In this document: positions 9,354 through 20,771 of the stretch, in pieces
Position numbering within the stretch: the stretch's first letter is position 1
Layout of the letters: each line of letters begins with the position of its first letter
The notes under the pieces: model-generated
Seen by the model: only the letters and a program-made list of their open reading frames with translations
The model's database searches: none
What the model was told of the DNA's origin: nothing
Origin: Pyrenula massariospora
Taxonomy: Eukaryota > Ascomycota > Eurotiomycetes > Pyrenulales > Pyrenulaceae
Length of the DNA stretch: 64,000 nucleotides
Direction of reading: 5' to 3'
NCBI GenBank assembly: GCA_021030905.1
Contig: JAGFMI010000018.1
Span: forward strand, 908,254-972,253
Made by a program: the position numbers and the translations under genes

Positions 9354-10337
9354 ATGGCCTCCTCATCTCGCTTCGTCTGGTCTGCCGCCACAATTGCCCT
9401 GCTCATCAGCGTCGCTTATTCACTTTCGATCCCACACGACAACGCTAAGAGCTCTCCTACCAAGAACGTTTCACTCAGAAAAGCCCGCGACACCCAAGAG
9501 CGACCGGTCTCCGTAATCGCTCACAAGGTCCTCAACGAACCCGGCCTCAACGCCGCGCTCGACCATGGCGCTAACGCAGTCGAGATCGACATGACAGCCT
9601 GGAAACAAGGCTGGTGGTGTGACCACGACGGCAAGCAGGACAGCTGGCACGACAAAGCGGACGACATGTTCGACAACATCGCCAAGCGCCGTAGGGATGG
9701 GAAGAACATCTTGTTTGTGTGGCTGGACATTAAGACGCCGGACTGGTGTGATGTTGACGACGCTAAATGGGAGGTCTGCTCTATCAAGGGGCTCATGAAA
9801 CTCGCTCGGGACAAGTTGTCGCCGGCTGGGGTACGAGTCCTTTATGGGTTTTCGACAAAGAATGGGAAAGCCGTTCAGTATGTCAAGACGAACATGGCTG
9901 ATGATGAGGCTATCAACTGGGATGGCTGGCCAGACAAAGGGATGGATGTGACGAGTAAAGAATTCACCGAAATAAGCCAGCAGCATAAGGTCGGCTCGTT
10001 TGGCGAGGACCATCTCAGCACGAACTTTGGAGACTGTACCGAAGGGAAGGGCTCGGCGAAGGCATGTGCCGAGTTGAAGTTTGGAGTGCAATCAGACGAT
10101 TGGGCAAGTGTCTTTGGATGGACAATCACGCAGAGCCAGTCGGATTTTGTAAAGAAGATGTTTGGGGATGCGAAGGTGTCTGGGACGATTTACGGGTCGG
10201 TAAATGATATTTATGCGGATCAGGATGATACCAAGGCTGCTGCTAAAGTGGTGTTGGATTTTATTCATGGGGATTCGAGCGTCAAGGTCGCTGATAAGGA
10301 TGACCCGCCCGCGTTTGGGACATATATATTCTCGTAG
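9354..10337 (+). CDS. Secreted sphingomyelinase D / phospholipase D-like enzyme (GDPD-fold)
   Basis: Single exon, 327 residues. A hydrophobic segment at residues 7-24 ending in AYSLS looks like a secretion signal. The TIM-barrel active-site residues of the SMase D/PLD family are present with near-canonical spacing: His57 in IAHKV, Glu77 and Asp79 in VEIDM, and His91 in WCDHDG. In known members the first His to Glu gap is also 20 residues. Enzymes of this family cleave choline from sphingomyelin or lysophospholipids, with Mg2+ bound by the acidic residues, often releasing cyclic phosphate products. The best-known homologues are arachnid and bacterial toxins, but many ascomycetes carry a copy of unclear role. 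Length suits the fungal form. It stands alone, well separated from its neighbours. Actual substrate and any toxicity are not deducible from sequence. Confidence 0.88.
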   Translation: MASSSRFVWSAATIALLISVAYSLSIPHDNAKSSPTKNVSLRKARDTQERPVSVIAHKVLNEPGLNAALDHGANAVEIDMTAWKQGWWCDHDGKQDSWHDKADDMFDNIAKRRRDGKNILFVWLDIKTPDWCDVDDAKWEVCSIKGLMKLARDKLSPAGVRVLYGFSTKNGKAVQYVKTNMADDEAINWDGWPDKGMDVTSKEFTEISQQHKVGSFGEDHLSTNFGDCTEGKGSAKACAELKFGVQSDDWASVFGWTITQSQSDFVKKMFGDAKVSGTIYGSVNDIYADQDDTKAAAKVVLDFIHGDSSVKVADKDDPPAFGTYIFS

Positions 10338-12326
10338 AAGGAGGTAAATGTTGTAGAGCTAGAGATGTTTTATTATTGTTCGTAGGAATTGTGAAGAAGG
10401 ATTTGCGATTTCGAGATTTTCAAGTCGCTTAGCGAGTCTCTCTTATCTTATAAGTTGAACGTATAATTTAAGACCCATTATCAGTAGTATCCACGTATTC
10501 TTGAGATATTTTGATCGTGGACTAAGGTCCGATTGCTAAGCTGAGGGGCTGCAAACACGCTCGACGTGGAGGGTGTCAATGATGCGATCAGAAAGATCTC
10601 TCACATAACAAGGCAATTCCCGATCTCAGAATCGTGCTTCAATCACGATATTTGTGTACCCTTCCCCAATGGATGGCAGTTGCTAATACCAACCAATTAC
10701 GTGTAACCCATACAAAAGTAAAGACCTCAACACCAAGGCCTAGCGCAAGGTCTGTACAGAATGACGTTCTCGTTGAATCGCCTGTCCAAGAGGATCCCGT
10801 GGTACTCCCCCCTACGCGTTCGCGGCCACAACGCCAATGTCCACAACGCTTCCGCGATTGAATCAATTCGAAAAGATCGTCCAAATAGCTATATAGAGCA
10901 ATCCCGCAAAGTTTGATAATGATTCAAGCTCTCGTTGTTGAGCTATTCGACTACAACTAATTGTATGAAAAGCTTCGTGGGATGCGCACGGACTGTCGTC
11001 GTGCACGGACCGGCGAAAATCTCTAGAGTTGATGAAGAGTCAATTGGACTTGCCGGGCGCTCAACTACCTTGGCCCTTTGTAACAGGGTTGCGATTGTGA
11101 GTAAGCTCAGAACGGTGCAGAAAGTGTTTCAAATAGAACATGTCAGGAAAGGAACACTAACCTCTATCGGATATCCCATGATGTTTATGCGTGACTAGTC
11201 TTAATCTGGGTCTCAGCGCGTTATCGGCGGATAGCTGTATTGATTTCTTACGTCTATTGGCCAATGCAAACTGTGATGTAGGATTTTCACAGTTACCATC
11301 TAGTACTTAGGCGTATTCCTACCTCGCCAGACTTTTCTATCCTACCTTCCCCCATTTCCCCCACCCCAACTCTAAAAGTCTAATCTATGGCGTCCAAGTC
11401 TCGACCCATTCTCCAGCAACTTCTCCATTAGGCCCCCGATCCCCCCCCTCTGGCTTCAAGATCTTCTTGACACCGGTTGATCTCCTTACACCAGTTTCAC
11501 CCTTTTTGGCAATCCTCGATTCGTTCCAAAAGACCTCGCACCGCATCTAGCAGTACGATAACTGCGAGGCTTTCATGTTAGAATCTCTACATACAGTCGG
11601 GGGCGTGTAAGTCTCGGCTTTGTCCTGCATGACTCAATTTGGGTTCTCTAGGACTGTACTGAAAGCCAAAGAACAAGGGGCGCCGGTACAAAAGTTTCCT
11701 GACTTTGAGGCAACACGACGTGTAATATTGGACAATGGATCGGGCGAACAAGCAAACGGAGGCCAGGTATAGAGATAGAACGAAAATATCCCATGCGTTT
11801 GCGTGACTGTGATTACCAAGCACCTCGAGACGCAGCCCAGGATGTAGCAAGAGGTGAAATTGCTGGATAGACAGCTTGTGAAGTCGGCTTACTGAGATAC
11901 GTTAGGTCCATCTGTATGGCCCTAAGACCCCCGACACAATTCTACCGGGGCCTTATAGGAATCGCCTCTAACTTTGACTAGATGCGAGGTATACTCGAAT
12001 ATGGCGCACAATTCGCCTTTGTGAATCCGAAACATGCATACAGGTCGGATTTCGAAAGCCCAGATCAGACAATCCTTCGGTTTGATGACTGTGCATCGCT
12101 CTAAAATGGTGTGGAACAAATCGAAATGTCGATCTCTTATACACTGGCATGAACCTCGCTCGAGGGTCCTTTTACTATTAAGAACAATTCTTGGACACGC
12201 GATCGAGTATAAATGAGTTGGAACTTGAGCGTACTTCATGACTTGATCGCTGCTAGCCTTCCGCTCGATTTTTAACACTGCTTATATCTATATCCGTCAT
12301 ACGCAATCATATATCACATTTCTACG
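10338..12326. other. Intergenic, about 2 kb without supported gene
   Basis: No frame here has convincing coding character. A short plus-strand frame at 10634-10861 ends in a basic, proline-rich stretch (PPTRSRPQRQCPQRFRD) reminiscent of the linker before the reverse transcriptase in Copia-type polyproteins, but nothing around it confirms a retroelement. A pyrimidine-rich block lies at about 11335-11480. Confidence 0.4.
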
Positions 12327-15284
12327 ATGAGTAACTCCACAGTAAACGGAGTGTCGAGCAGTTCCATCTACGTAGGAGCGTGGACAAATTGGTCCAAAGG
12401 GTCCATTAGGTACTTCTTCCATCTGACAAATTTGATCATGGGAATCAATAATTACACAAAATCTCCGTCTGCGCAACACCACCTTGTCCTCAAGCTTTCT
12501 CAACCTAAATTATATCCACCACTTGCATCTTTCTTGCTAATCCTATTGGATAGGGGAAAAACGATCACCCTTAACAAGCGTGACGGTGGCCTTCTTACAG
12601 CGTTTCTCGCTCTATTTGTGGCTGTAGCCGGCAGAAGCTGTGGGCGGCTGTTCTGTTTCGCTACCCATCTAGCGCTTTCTACGCCCAACGCTCGAGATGG
12701 TCTCCACTATCAGAGACAGGTAAAGACAGTTGGCGCACGCACAACACCCATGACTAAGAAGGGGACAATAGGCCCTGTTACGAAACACTGACGAAAGTCT
12801 CATGGGAGTGAGATACTTCTTTAAAATGCTGTGGAGCTGGCGAAAGCGGCCACGAAAGCCATGGCCCAGGCTGCTCCCTTTGATTGGCATCTCAACGCTT
12901 TTAACTTTTGGATTCTATGTTGCTAGTATTTTTTCGTCTAAGGTAAGCACCATGCCCTAAAAACTATCTGGTACCTGCTGCCAGTACACACTACATCGTG
13001 ACTGGCTTTTCTGCCTTTCAATCAAGTTCCACGGTGCGTCCTTTTATGCCGCCCTGTCTTTTCTCATTTTACATTTAATGAGCTCGCTATTTCTTATCCA
13101 GAAAGCTTCGACAGCGTCTGGCTTCATTCTAGATGTGGAGTTTAAAATCGCTTCAAGTACCCATCGTCACCCAAATGGCTGTGTTTTAAGGTCTTCTAAC
13201 TCAGTACTATAGATAACCACAGCAATGGCTGATGAGGTTTTGATATTCAGCCATGAATGTGGACTGGTCAACCCTCAAGATACAACTGCAGCCATCTATG
13301 ATAGTATGCTACAGTATACATCCCATTTAATCACAGCCAGCGTATCATATGTGCAGGAATGCTACGGTACTAGTACTGTGAATCAACCGGAATGTTCAAT
13401 TTTCGTTAAAAAGCAGATACCTCAAATTGTATCTCGAAATACAAGTTGCCCATTTCCAGGAAAAGAGCGAATCTGTCTGACAGATACATCAAATGTTCGT
13501 ATAGATACCGGATTCATTGATTCCAATGATCATCTTGGTATGAATGCTGTATCACAAGATAGATTCAAGTACAGAAATGTTGTTGAGTGCGCACCACTAC
13601 GTACCGATGGCTATAGCAAAACCCGTACTACAACGAACGGTTCCGAAAGTACCTCTTATTTACAGCTCCTATACGGTGGCGACTCACCGGAGTCTCCAAA
13701 TAGCTCTGTAACCTATGAATGGCCTTTGCGCGCTCCGCTCGAAATCTATGATTACACCCTACGGTAAACACATCTCCGCCAATAGTAGTTTTTGGCTTTT
13801 TCGGCCTACTTTGAGCAGGGCTTCACACTATATTCCAGAATGGTCGGGCAGTAACTTCATACCAATACCCGAATTGTCACGAGATGACGCAGAGGTTTAC
13901 TTGTTCATGCTCACAGCGACTGGTGTAGGCTTCCTCGAGCCAGTTAATGACAGTTTTTTTGCTGCTCACAAAATCAACACTGAACAACATGTTAACAACG
14001 GCCTAAACAGTAGTCTAAATGACACCATCTATCAGTTTGATGGCGTTGTGCACGCGCTTGGCTGTACTGTCCAAGATCAAATTTGCTTAAATGCGAGCTA
14101 CTATTCACCGCTCACAAATCTTGAGCGTGCGCTTGAGGAAGCTACAGCTGCAACTATTCCAGGAATGAAGCAGCGATTGCTTTACGCCTGGGGTACTACT
14201 CATGGACAGCTTGGTCCCACTCTAGGGAATACTGTGCAGCATCTAGGTCCTGGTGCGCTGCTTGCGCGAGAAACATTCATCGGCGGTGTACAGGGCCCAC
14301 TTCCTCCAAATCAGTGGCAGCTAGAAGTGCAGTATTGGCATTCTATAGCCCTAGCTCAATTGCAAAGATTGCCTATTGAAATTGCCACAGGCCCGTCAGA
14401 TGCTGCGGTATACCAGTACGTGGACAAAAGCGATGATAACATGCGAGGTGTGTGTAAAACCCAGGTACGTTAATGTCTTGATCAACGTGTTGGATTTGCG
14501 ATTCTGTTTCAGGTTAAAATCTGAAATCTCGCTCCCCAAGAGGAGGCTATTAGTCCTCTCTAACCTCTACTAGAAGGTGAGAAGCGCCACGCACACGTCC
14601 TTCAGCATGCTTGGGCTCAGCATCACCCTTGTTATTGGCGGAATGATGATCATTGCCGAGATAGCAGCGGAACCCTGCATTCGTCTGATCCAGCGATATC
14701 GAGCGATCGGCGTATATCAGAGACTTGAATGGGTCACAAACGGAACCTTGCAGCTACAGCGTATGGCCCACGAAGCACTTGGTGCAGGTACCTGGACAAA
14801 TGCAGCAGAGGACCTTCCTACCACATTGAAAAATGACTGCCTCGCGAGGCTAGATGTTTCAGATCCGAACCATCCTCGCTTAGTTTACACCTCGTCCATC
14901 AAGCCGGAAGAGCAGTCGACCAATTCACCAGATGATACGCAACCTATCTCATCACAGACCTCTAACCAAACGGCTGTCGATATTGGTCCCAGTGCTTTCC
15001 CAGCTCAAAGGCCGGCTTTTCCAACGCTATCGGCTGACATCTCTGTCGCCACCTGTGAGGATCCGATAGCCCGGCATACAACCCCTACAGAAAAAGCTTC
15101 CTCTCCACCACCTTCGCCCCTGCCAGAGCATCTTGCAAATCAGCCAGGCGCAATACCATCATCGAGTTCCAGCAATCAATTGTCCGAGCATGCAGTCGGA
15201 CAAGCTTCGGGGGCCGCCCTTCCTGCGAACGACGAAGGACTTCCAAGCTCAACGTCGCTGTTGAAGTCGAACACTGAGACTTGA
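12327..15284 (+). CDS. Five-exon fungal membrane protein, unknown function, frameshift in exon 4
   Basis: Exons by splice signals and frame: 12327-12409, 12554-12719, 12772-12942, 13213-14464, 14574-15284. Intron 2 (52 nt) has a TGACTAA branch site and joins YQRQ to ALLRNTDES. Intron 4 joins CKTQ to KVRSATHTSFSM. Exon 3 is hydrophobic near PLIGISTLTFGFYVASIF, and exon 5 starts with the last helix (MLGLSITLVIGGMMII), followed by a Ser/Pro-rich tail. The ectodomain has paired cysteines (NTSCPFPGKERICL) and many N-glycosylation sites, the layout of a lineage-expanded Pezizomycotina family without known function. Exon 4 is 1252 nt, one more than a multiple of three. The frame changes by one base near 13765: upstream ends YDYTLR-stop, downstream continues HISANSSFWLF. 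Without that base about 793 residues would be encoded. It is either a pseudogene or carries a consensus error. Intron 3 (270 nt) is the least certain. Confidence 0.72.
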
Positions 15285-16135
15285 TCTCCGATCATGCATC
15301 GCCATATGGACAATCAGGCCACTTCTTCTTAGTAAGTGTATTCAGCTAATAGACAAGAAGCTCTTCAAAGTGATCAAGTTGTATCCAGTTACACTGCGAA
15401 GGATTGGTTATCAGCTCCCGGGTGAAGTAGCTTGATACCGACCCTGAGTCCTAGCACATTCTTATCTGATGAACCTGGCACTTTTTCACATTAAAAAGTC
15501 GATCCCTTGCATCCGAACCAAGCTGTCTGTCGTTCCTTCATAGCCTAGTTCTCATCGCTTATCAGCAATCAAGCTCTATCACATCCCATTGTGTCGTAAA
15601 CCTCCGTCTTATCTCCCTCACAATATCCGTCCGCCCGGTAGCCATGTCCACAATTCGCCGTCCGCCGTTCCAATTCTTGCGTTTCCTCATCATCTCCCTA
15701 CTACAGACCTCTCAGTAAGCGCATTTCTGACAGTTCGGAATAATGAGAGATATCGTATTTAGACCTGGACATGTAGACTAATGAGGCAATTGTGCTCTGT
15801 AATATTCAGGACTCATCGCGTTAGACATTATGCACGAGCTATCTTCAACTGTTATTGGCATCCTTTGACTGGCATTCTCCGCCCTTATTTTTGGTGGAAT
15901 TGGTACGTCACAAGGACGCTTTTGCAAGGGGTCGGAAATAAAGTTCTTCCGAGCGTAGACCCAACCTTATCAGCTTCATGTTCAGCGTTAGCTAGTGATA
16001 GGCAGAACTTGATCGAATGCAGCCGGTTGGTTTGTCTTTTTTTGACCCCGATCATTGAATTTGAAGCTTATTTGAAAATTACAGATGAAATAGATCTTGT
16101 GGCAATTAGCTCTAATATTTTCGCAAACAGATCCG
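15285..16135. other. Intergenic, probable 5' region of NLR gene
   Basis: Short frames only. The segment just before 16136 reads TTTTCGCAAACAG followed by ATCCGATGG, which could be the acceptor of a 5'-UTR intron. Several pyrimidine-rich runs (about 15600-15720) are consistent with promoter or leader sequence. Confidence 0.4.
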
Positions 16136-18999
16136 ATGGCTGAGGCTGCAGGGCTTGCGATAGGAATAATTGCACTTGTTGGAACGTTTAAGGACTGTGT
16201 GGATTTACTTAGCTACATCTCTACTGGTAATGCATTTGGCCGTGATTCCGAACTATTGCTCGTCAAGCTTGATGTTGAGAAGACGCTCCTACTTCAGTGG
16301 GCACGTCGCGTACGCCTCCTACAAGCAGATCACGATCGCCGACTTGCCGACCCGGCAGTTCGAGGCATCGTCGCAGACGTTCTCTGTTGCATAAAGCTGT
16401 TGCTAAGCGACTCAAAGGCCCTGCAAAAGAAATATGGTCTGCAGCAGGCCTCGGAGATCAGTGTAATTTCTGCCAGGACACTGCTCAGTGGCGAGCGCAT
16501 GCGCCACTTCCTAACGCATTATGCAGATTTTCTTTCGCGTATTCTGAATTCTAAGAAGACTGCCTCGTTGGTGCGAAAGACTCAATGGGCTGTCGGTGAC
16601 AAGGAGAAATTGAATACTTTGATCATTGATCTCTCTCACTTTGTTTCTAAGCTTAACGAGATAATTCCAGCCAACCATGAGCTCGAACTCCAAATGGCCG
16701 AGCAAGATATTCAAACTCTCATCAATGCTTGGGACCTCAGGCTTTTGCACGAAGCGTCACACCAAACCCACCAAGCAATGGCAGCGATAGCCAAGAGCTA
16801 ATACTTCAAGGGCTATGGTTCCGGGGGATGAATGAACGCCAGGATGATGTGACTCAAAAACATTGCAATACCCTGGAGTGGGTTCTCCGCCGACCTGATT
16901 TAGTTACGGACTGTGGCAGCCTATCAGAATGGCTACAGCGGGGGTCTGGAATCTACTGGGTGAATGGTAAGGCTGGTTCTGGAAAGTCGACCCTGATGAA
17001 ATACGTCTCGGAAAGTGATACCACGCGCGAGCTCCTGCAATCCTGGGCCGGAAACGTGAGACTGTTGATGGCGAGCTTCTTCTTTTGGGCTTTGGGAAGC
17101 CAGATACAGAAGTCTCAAGAAGGGTTGCTGAGAGCTTTGCTTTTCTCTTTGCTCGACTCAGCTCGGCCGCTCATACCAGCGTTACTCCCTACTATCTGGC
17201 GAGAGGTATGTGCTTCTGCTTCTAGCACTGCACAAAGAGGGATGTCGTCTCCATCAAATGTTGAATTGAGGCTCGCATTCGCTAAATTGGCCGACTTAGA
17301 CCTAAAAAATAACAAGATATGTCTCTTCGTGGATGGACTCGATGAATATGAAGGCGACTACAGGGAGACAGCTCGGCTGTTGCATCACATATCAAAATCG
17401 ACCTCAATTAAGATTCTTGTGTCAAGCCGTCCAATTCCTGCCTGCATCGAAGCGTTTTCAAAGCAACCAAGCCTACGATTGCACGAACTGACTACCGTTG
17501 ACATTTCAAACTACGTTGCGGACTCTATCGGGACTCATGAGCGCATGAAAGAGCTTCTAGAAATGCATCCAAAACGAGCAACTCGTACCACTGAAGAGCT
17601 TGTCGCGAAGGCTTCCGGCGTTTTCCTATGGGTAGTTCTCGCCTGCCGGTCCCTTCTTGACGGTTTTGCATCGTTCGACGGAATCCAGGATCTTGAACAG
17701 CGGATAGATGAACTGCCTCCCGAGTTGGAACATTTGTTTCAACATATGCTGCAGAAAATTGAGCCGCGATATCACCAGCAAGCCGCAAAAATACTTCGTC
17801 TGTGTGCTCAAAGCCACCTCGTCACTGGCACAAATCCTCTTCGGACGCTAGGCCTAGCTTTGGTTGACGAGCAGGAAATCGAGCTTTTAGGCCCATCAAA
17901 GACAAGTGTCTTGTCACTGCGTACAAAGAACGCTTATTGTCGAGCTGTAGAAGGCCGCTTGAGAAGTCGTTGTGCTGGATTAGTAGAAGTTGTACAGGCC
18001 AGGACGGGGGCAACTAGCGGCCTTTCTGACTGTTTCTGTCTGCAGGCACAACATGATGCACTTGTGGACTCGGGTATCCAGTTTCTACACCGAACTGTCC
18101 TTGAATTTTTGACTTTACCTAATATCTCAAGCCTTGACTATCTACAAGTTAGAGATGAAAGTTTTGATGCAAATCGCGTCCTATCCGAAGCTTCGTTATA
18201 TTTGGCAAGTGTGAGCTTAAAGCGCTCATATTCTGGTGCATCACAGAGCGCCGGCTATATCAGGGACATCTTACTGTATGCTCTTCGTGCTGGACCAGAA
18301 GCGGAAGAATCGCTTAGTAAGATCTTGCATCAACTCGATGCGATCATGACTGTTGCACAAGAAGAGAAAGCACAGCAAGCGGACCTCATAAGGAGAAATC
18401 AGGAATGGACATCAATGATACCGATTGTGGCTAAAGATGACTCAGCCGGTATCATGTCTTTCTGGTCAACGCCGTCACCTCACCGAATGCTAACCCTCGG
18501 CGTTGAAGTTGGCCTTGTTAGCTTCGTGCGATATCAGACCGTTTCTTTTGGTATCTCGAGAAAAACTACCGTTCCTTTGCTAGTACACGCCGTGCGACGA
18601 GCGAATGTTCCACGAGACTGGTGCCTGGACTCGCCACTTGAAATGGTCCGATATCTGCTATCCATCGGCTGCGATCCTAACGAAGAGTTTACCGTCTTGC
18701 CTGGGCGGCTAAGCACGCCGTGGAGAACCTTCCTTGCTCATCTAGGCGACCTGGACTACGGGACTCAAGAAGATCAACGTGCAGACATATTCGAATGTTT
18801 CCTCGCCGGTGGAGCCGAACCTGACGCTACAGCCTGCGACGTGACAGGAGTCCGGGAGAGCAACGCGGAGACCGCTGAGAACCTCGCGATAGCCGAGTTC
18901 GTCGTCAAGCCCTCCTTGAAGCAAACATCAGGGTCGGCAGTTATCGTTCGTCGTGGCCAAAGGCTTGTGGAGAAGATCCATCAGCTCAGGATGAAGTAG
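16136..18999 (+). CDS. HeLo-NACHT NLR-type STAND protein, one-base frameshift between domains
   Basis: The ATG at 16136 opens a HeLo-type N-terminal domain (MAEAAGLAIGIIALVGTFKD, then an all-alpha region of about 215 residues). HeLo domains kill the cell by membrane insertion when activated. That frame stops at 16801. The next frame carries ELILQGLWFRGMNERQDDV, the usual linker after HeLo, then a NACHT domain: Walker A GKAGSGKST (16966-16992), Walker B CLFVDGLDEYEG (about 17321-17355), and a sensor region with KILVSSRP. A winged-helix and helical region of the sort seen in NACHT plus DUF7791 proteins follows to 18999, with no tandem ankyrin, WD or TPR repeats. The two frames overlap at about 16729-16801 and differ by one base. 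The total of 2864 nt would become a multiple of three with one added base (about 954 residues). No splice pair fits without deleting conserved HeLo sequence. It is a fungal allorecognition or immune-type receptor, disrupted or mis-called at one position. Confidence 0.85.
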
Positions 19000-19503
19000 A
19001 TCTGCACCTACTATGAAAAAACCCCCTCTACAACTCCAATGATACTGTAGAATTTCTTGCCGGAGTAGCTTTTCAATTGTTGGATAGGAGGGTTTCCGAG
19101 CCAGTAGCTTCCGATTTATTGGGCATGGTTTGGAGAGGACAATGACTACAGGTTCATTTCCTATTAGTGTTCCGATCCGAGGCATTTAGTGCGAACCTCC
19201 CAGTCAGATTCGAGACGCAGAGAACTAAGAGTTTGGGAGGGCAAAATCAATGAATCCATAGTTCTATATTATGTTATTATGTCGTAATTTATAGCTAATA
19301 ATTTCAAATTAGGCAAACATGGGTTACCCTAATAGTCAGACATAAATTTTTAGTTCTAGTTACTAGGTAGGCTGACGGTCGGGGCCGACTGGTAGAAGAG
19401 GCTCATGGACTCCTTTGCCGAGAGCCTGCCATCGACTCCCAGCCTCGCACTTGCAACTTGATGTGTCTTCGAACTCGTTCTTGCCAATGGATCTGTCGAA
19501 GAT

Positions 19504-19980
19504 GTGATTCTTCGTGCTCGCGTCACAGACTTGCCTGGAAACCCTCAAAACCGACATAATACACTAGCCAAGTCCTTCTGCACGAATATTCTGCATTGCG
19601 ACTTCAACCCAAAGACCCAAACTGAAAGCTATGATTATGTGACTGTATATCCAGATTTTAATACCGATCAGCCGGTTCGAAAATATTTTTTGTATCTTAG
19701 TATATATACAGTACCTGATTCAACGGCGTGCCGACCCTAACCCCTATTCCCGGAGGCGATGAAGTGTCGCTCACTCTTGCCGACGGTGAGTACTAGATCA
19801 GCGCCGAGCTGTGCAGAGGCGAGGATGGTGAGGCAAGGAAGTTTTACATCCTGGCGGCGACGAGCAATGGTGACATGCTTGATGCCCGTATGGTCACCGG
19901 TAATTGTACCACGTCCGAGGTCGAGAGTGTATGGGGCATTGTAGGCTTCATTGACAGGACGGAGACACGATGGACGAGCT
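19504..19980 (+). pseudogene. Possible decayed protein-coding fragment, unrecognised
   Basis: Two protein-like stretches on the plus strand: 19504-19740 (RVTDLPGNPQNRHNTLAKSF onward) and, in another frame, 19743-19980 (TPIPGGDEVSLTLADGEY, then a TAG, then ISAELCRGEDGEARKFYILA and further). The second reads as a balanced globular sequence broken by one stop and ends at a TAG. A short AT-rich stretch with possible splice signals lies between them. I do not recognise the family and no start can be fixed. It could be chance. Confidence 0.25.
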
Positions 19981-20250
19981 AGCATTTGTTTATGCGCCAA
20001 TGTCGTAAGGGTTGCTCATGTAACCAAGCGCGATGTTAAAACGCACTGTTAGTTGCAAGACCGTAGACGGTATAATCTTCTAATCCTTATTTATTCCCTA
20101 TGTGAAGGAATCAAAAGGCCAGGCTTGCCTAAATCGCTCGAGGAGGTCGATGCATGATTATCGCTCGTGCTCTCGCACTCTGGAGAGGAATGATGTAGAG
20201 ACATACCCTGCCGGCCCTCCATCATCTGAAAGGCGAGGCGTGGTGAGTAC

Positions 20251-20406
20251 TAAAGGTATCCCTTATGCTGTCACAAATGTCGACGGTTTTTTTGGACCAA
20301 TAACGGTATTGCCATCCCCTGGCGCCGATCACAACAGGGGAAATAGCAATGCCGTCATTGGTCCCAAATAACCGTCGACATTTTTGACAGCCTAAGAAAT
20401 ACTGTA
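20251..20406. repeat. 156-bp near-perfect palindrome, MITE-like foldback element
   Basis: The left arm (about 20257-20320) and right arm (about 20335-20402) are inverted copies over about 65 bp with few mismatches. The left arm has GCTGTCACAAATGTCGACGG and the right arm the complement of GCTGTCAAAAATGTCGACGG, and both continue through GGACCAAT-ACGG-ATTGC to a CCCTG/CAGGG core with a loop of about 13 nt. A TA dinucleotide sits at each outer end (20251-20252 and 20405-20406), and the right outer end reads CAGTATTTC when complemented, as in Tc1/mariner-type termini. Structure, size and TA flanks fit a non-autonomous miniature inverted-repeat element. The superfamily is inference. It has no coding capacity. 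Confidence 0.8.
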
Positions 20407-20771
20407 GGAGCAACCTCGGATTTGGGGCACGCAGAGAATAGCGCTCACCGTACCGCGTTCCAGGGGCTGTTTCAGGCCTCCAGTTGCTTGAAAGGTACAC
20501 AAGATTGCAATTTGCATTTGTGGTAGCCTTAACATCAATTTATCTATGCAATGGGCTTGGAGAAGCCAGCTCATTGGCCTCAAGCTAATGGACATCATGT
20601 GTGGGGAGATCTTGGGAGACCAACGCGGTCGGTTTGGCCCCATTTGAGGGCGAATCCTTTGAGATAAGCACGGCTAAAGTTTACTGCCGGTCTAGCGCGT
20701 CAGGATCGACATTAAATGTGCAAGTCGCCCTGCGCAGAACATCGACCGTTCCACCTCAGCCATTCTTCAGC

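Larger units (their letters stand above)
19000..20771. other. Intergenic with AT-rich patch, coding relic and MITE
   Basis: Between the NLR and the P450. 19240-19360 is AT-rich. A possible coding relic occupies about 19504-19980 and a palindromic element 20251-20406 (both listed separately). The final 350 bp are the P450 upstream region; that gene's reading frame stays open upstream of its start, but without an ATG better placed than 20772. Confidence 0.45.

Noticed and set aside
9471-10091. 206-codon minus-strand frame inside the phospholipase D-like gene
   Set aside because: It lies antisense to an intact gene with a complete active site and has no motif of its own.
10634-10861. Copia-type retroelement polyprotein fragment
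   Set aside because: Only a short basic and proline-rich stretch resembles such a linker; no integrase, reverse transcriptase or LTR sequence is nearby.
13765-13786. 22-nt micro-intron GTAAAC...AATAG explaining the exon 4 frame change
   Set aside because: Too short for the spliceosome and without a branch site; a one-base insertion explains the length excess exactly.
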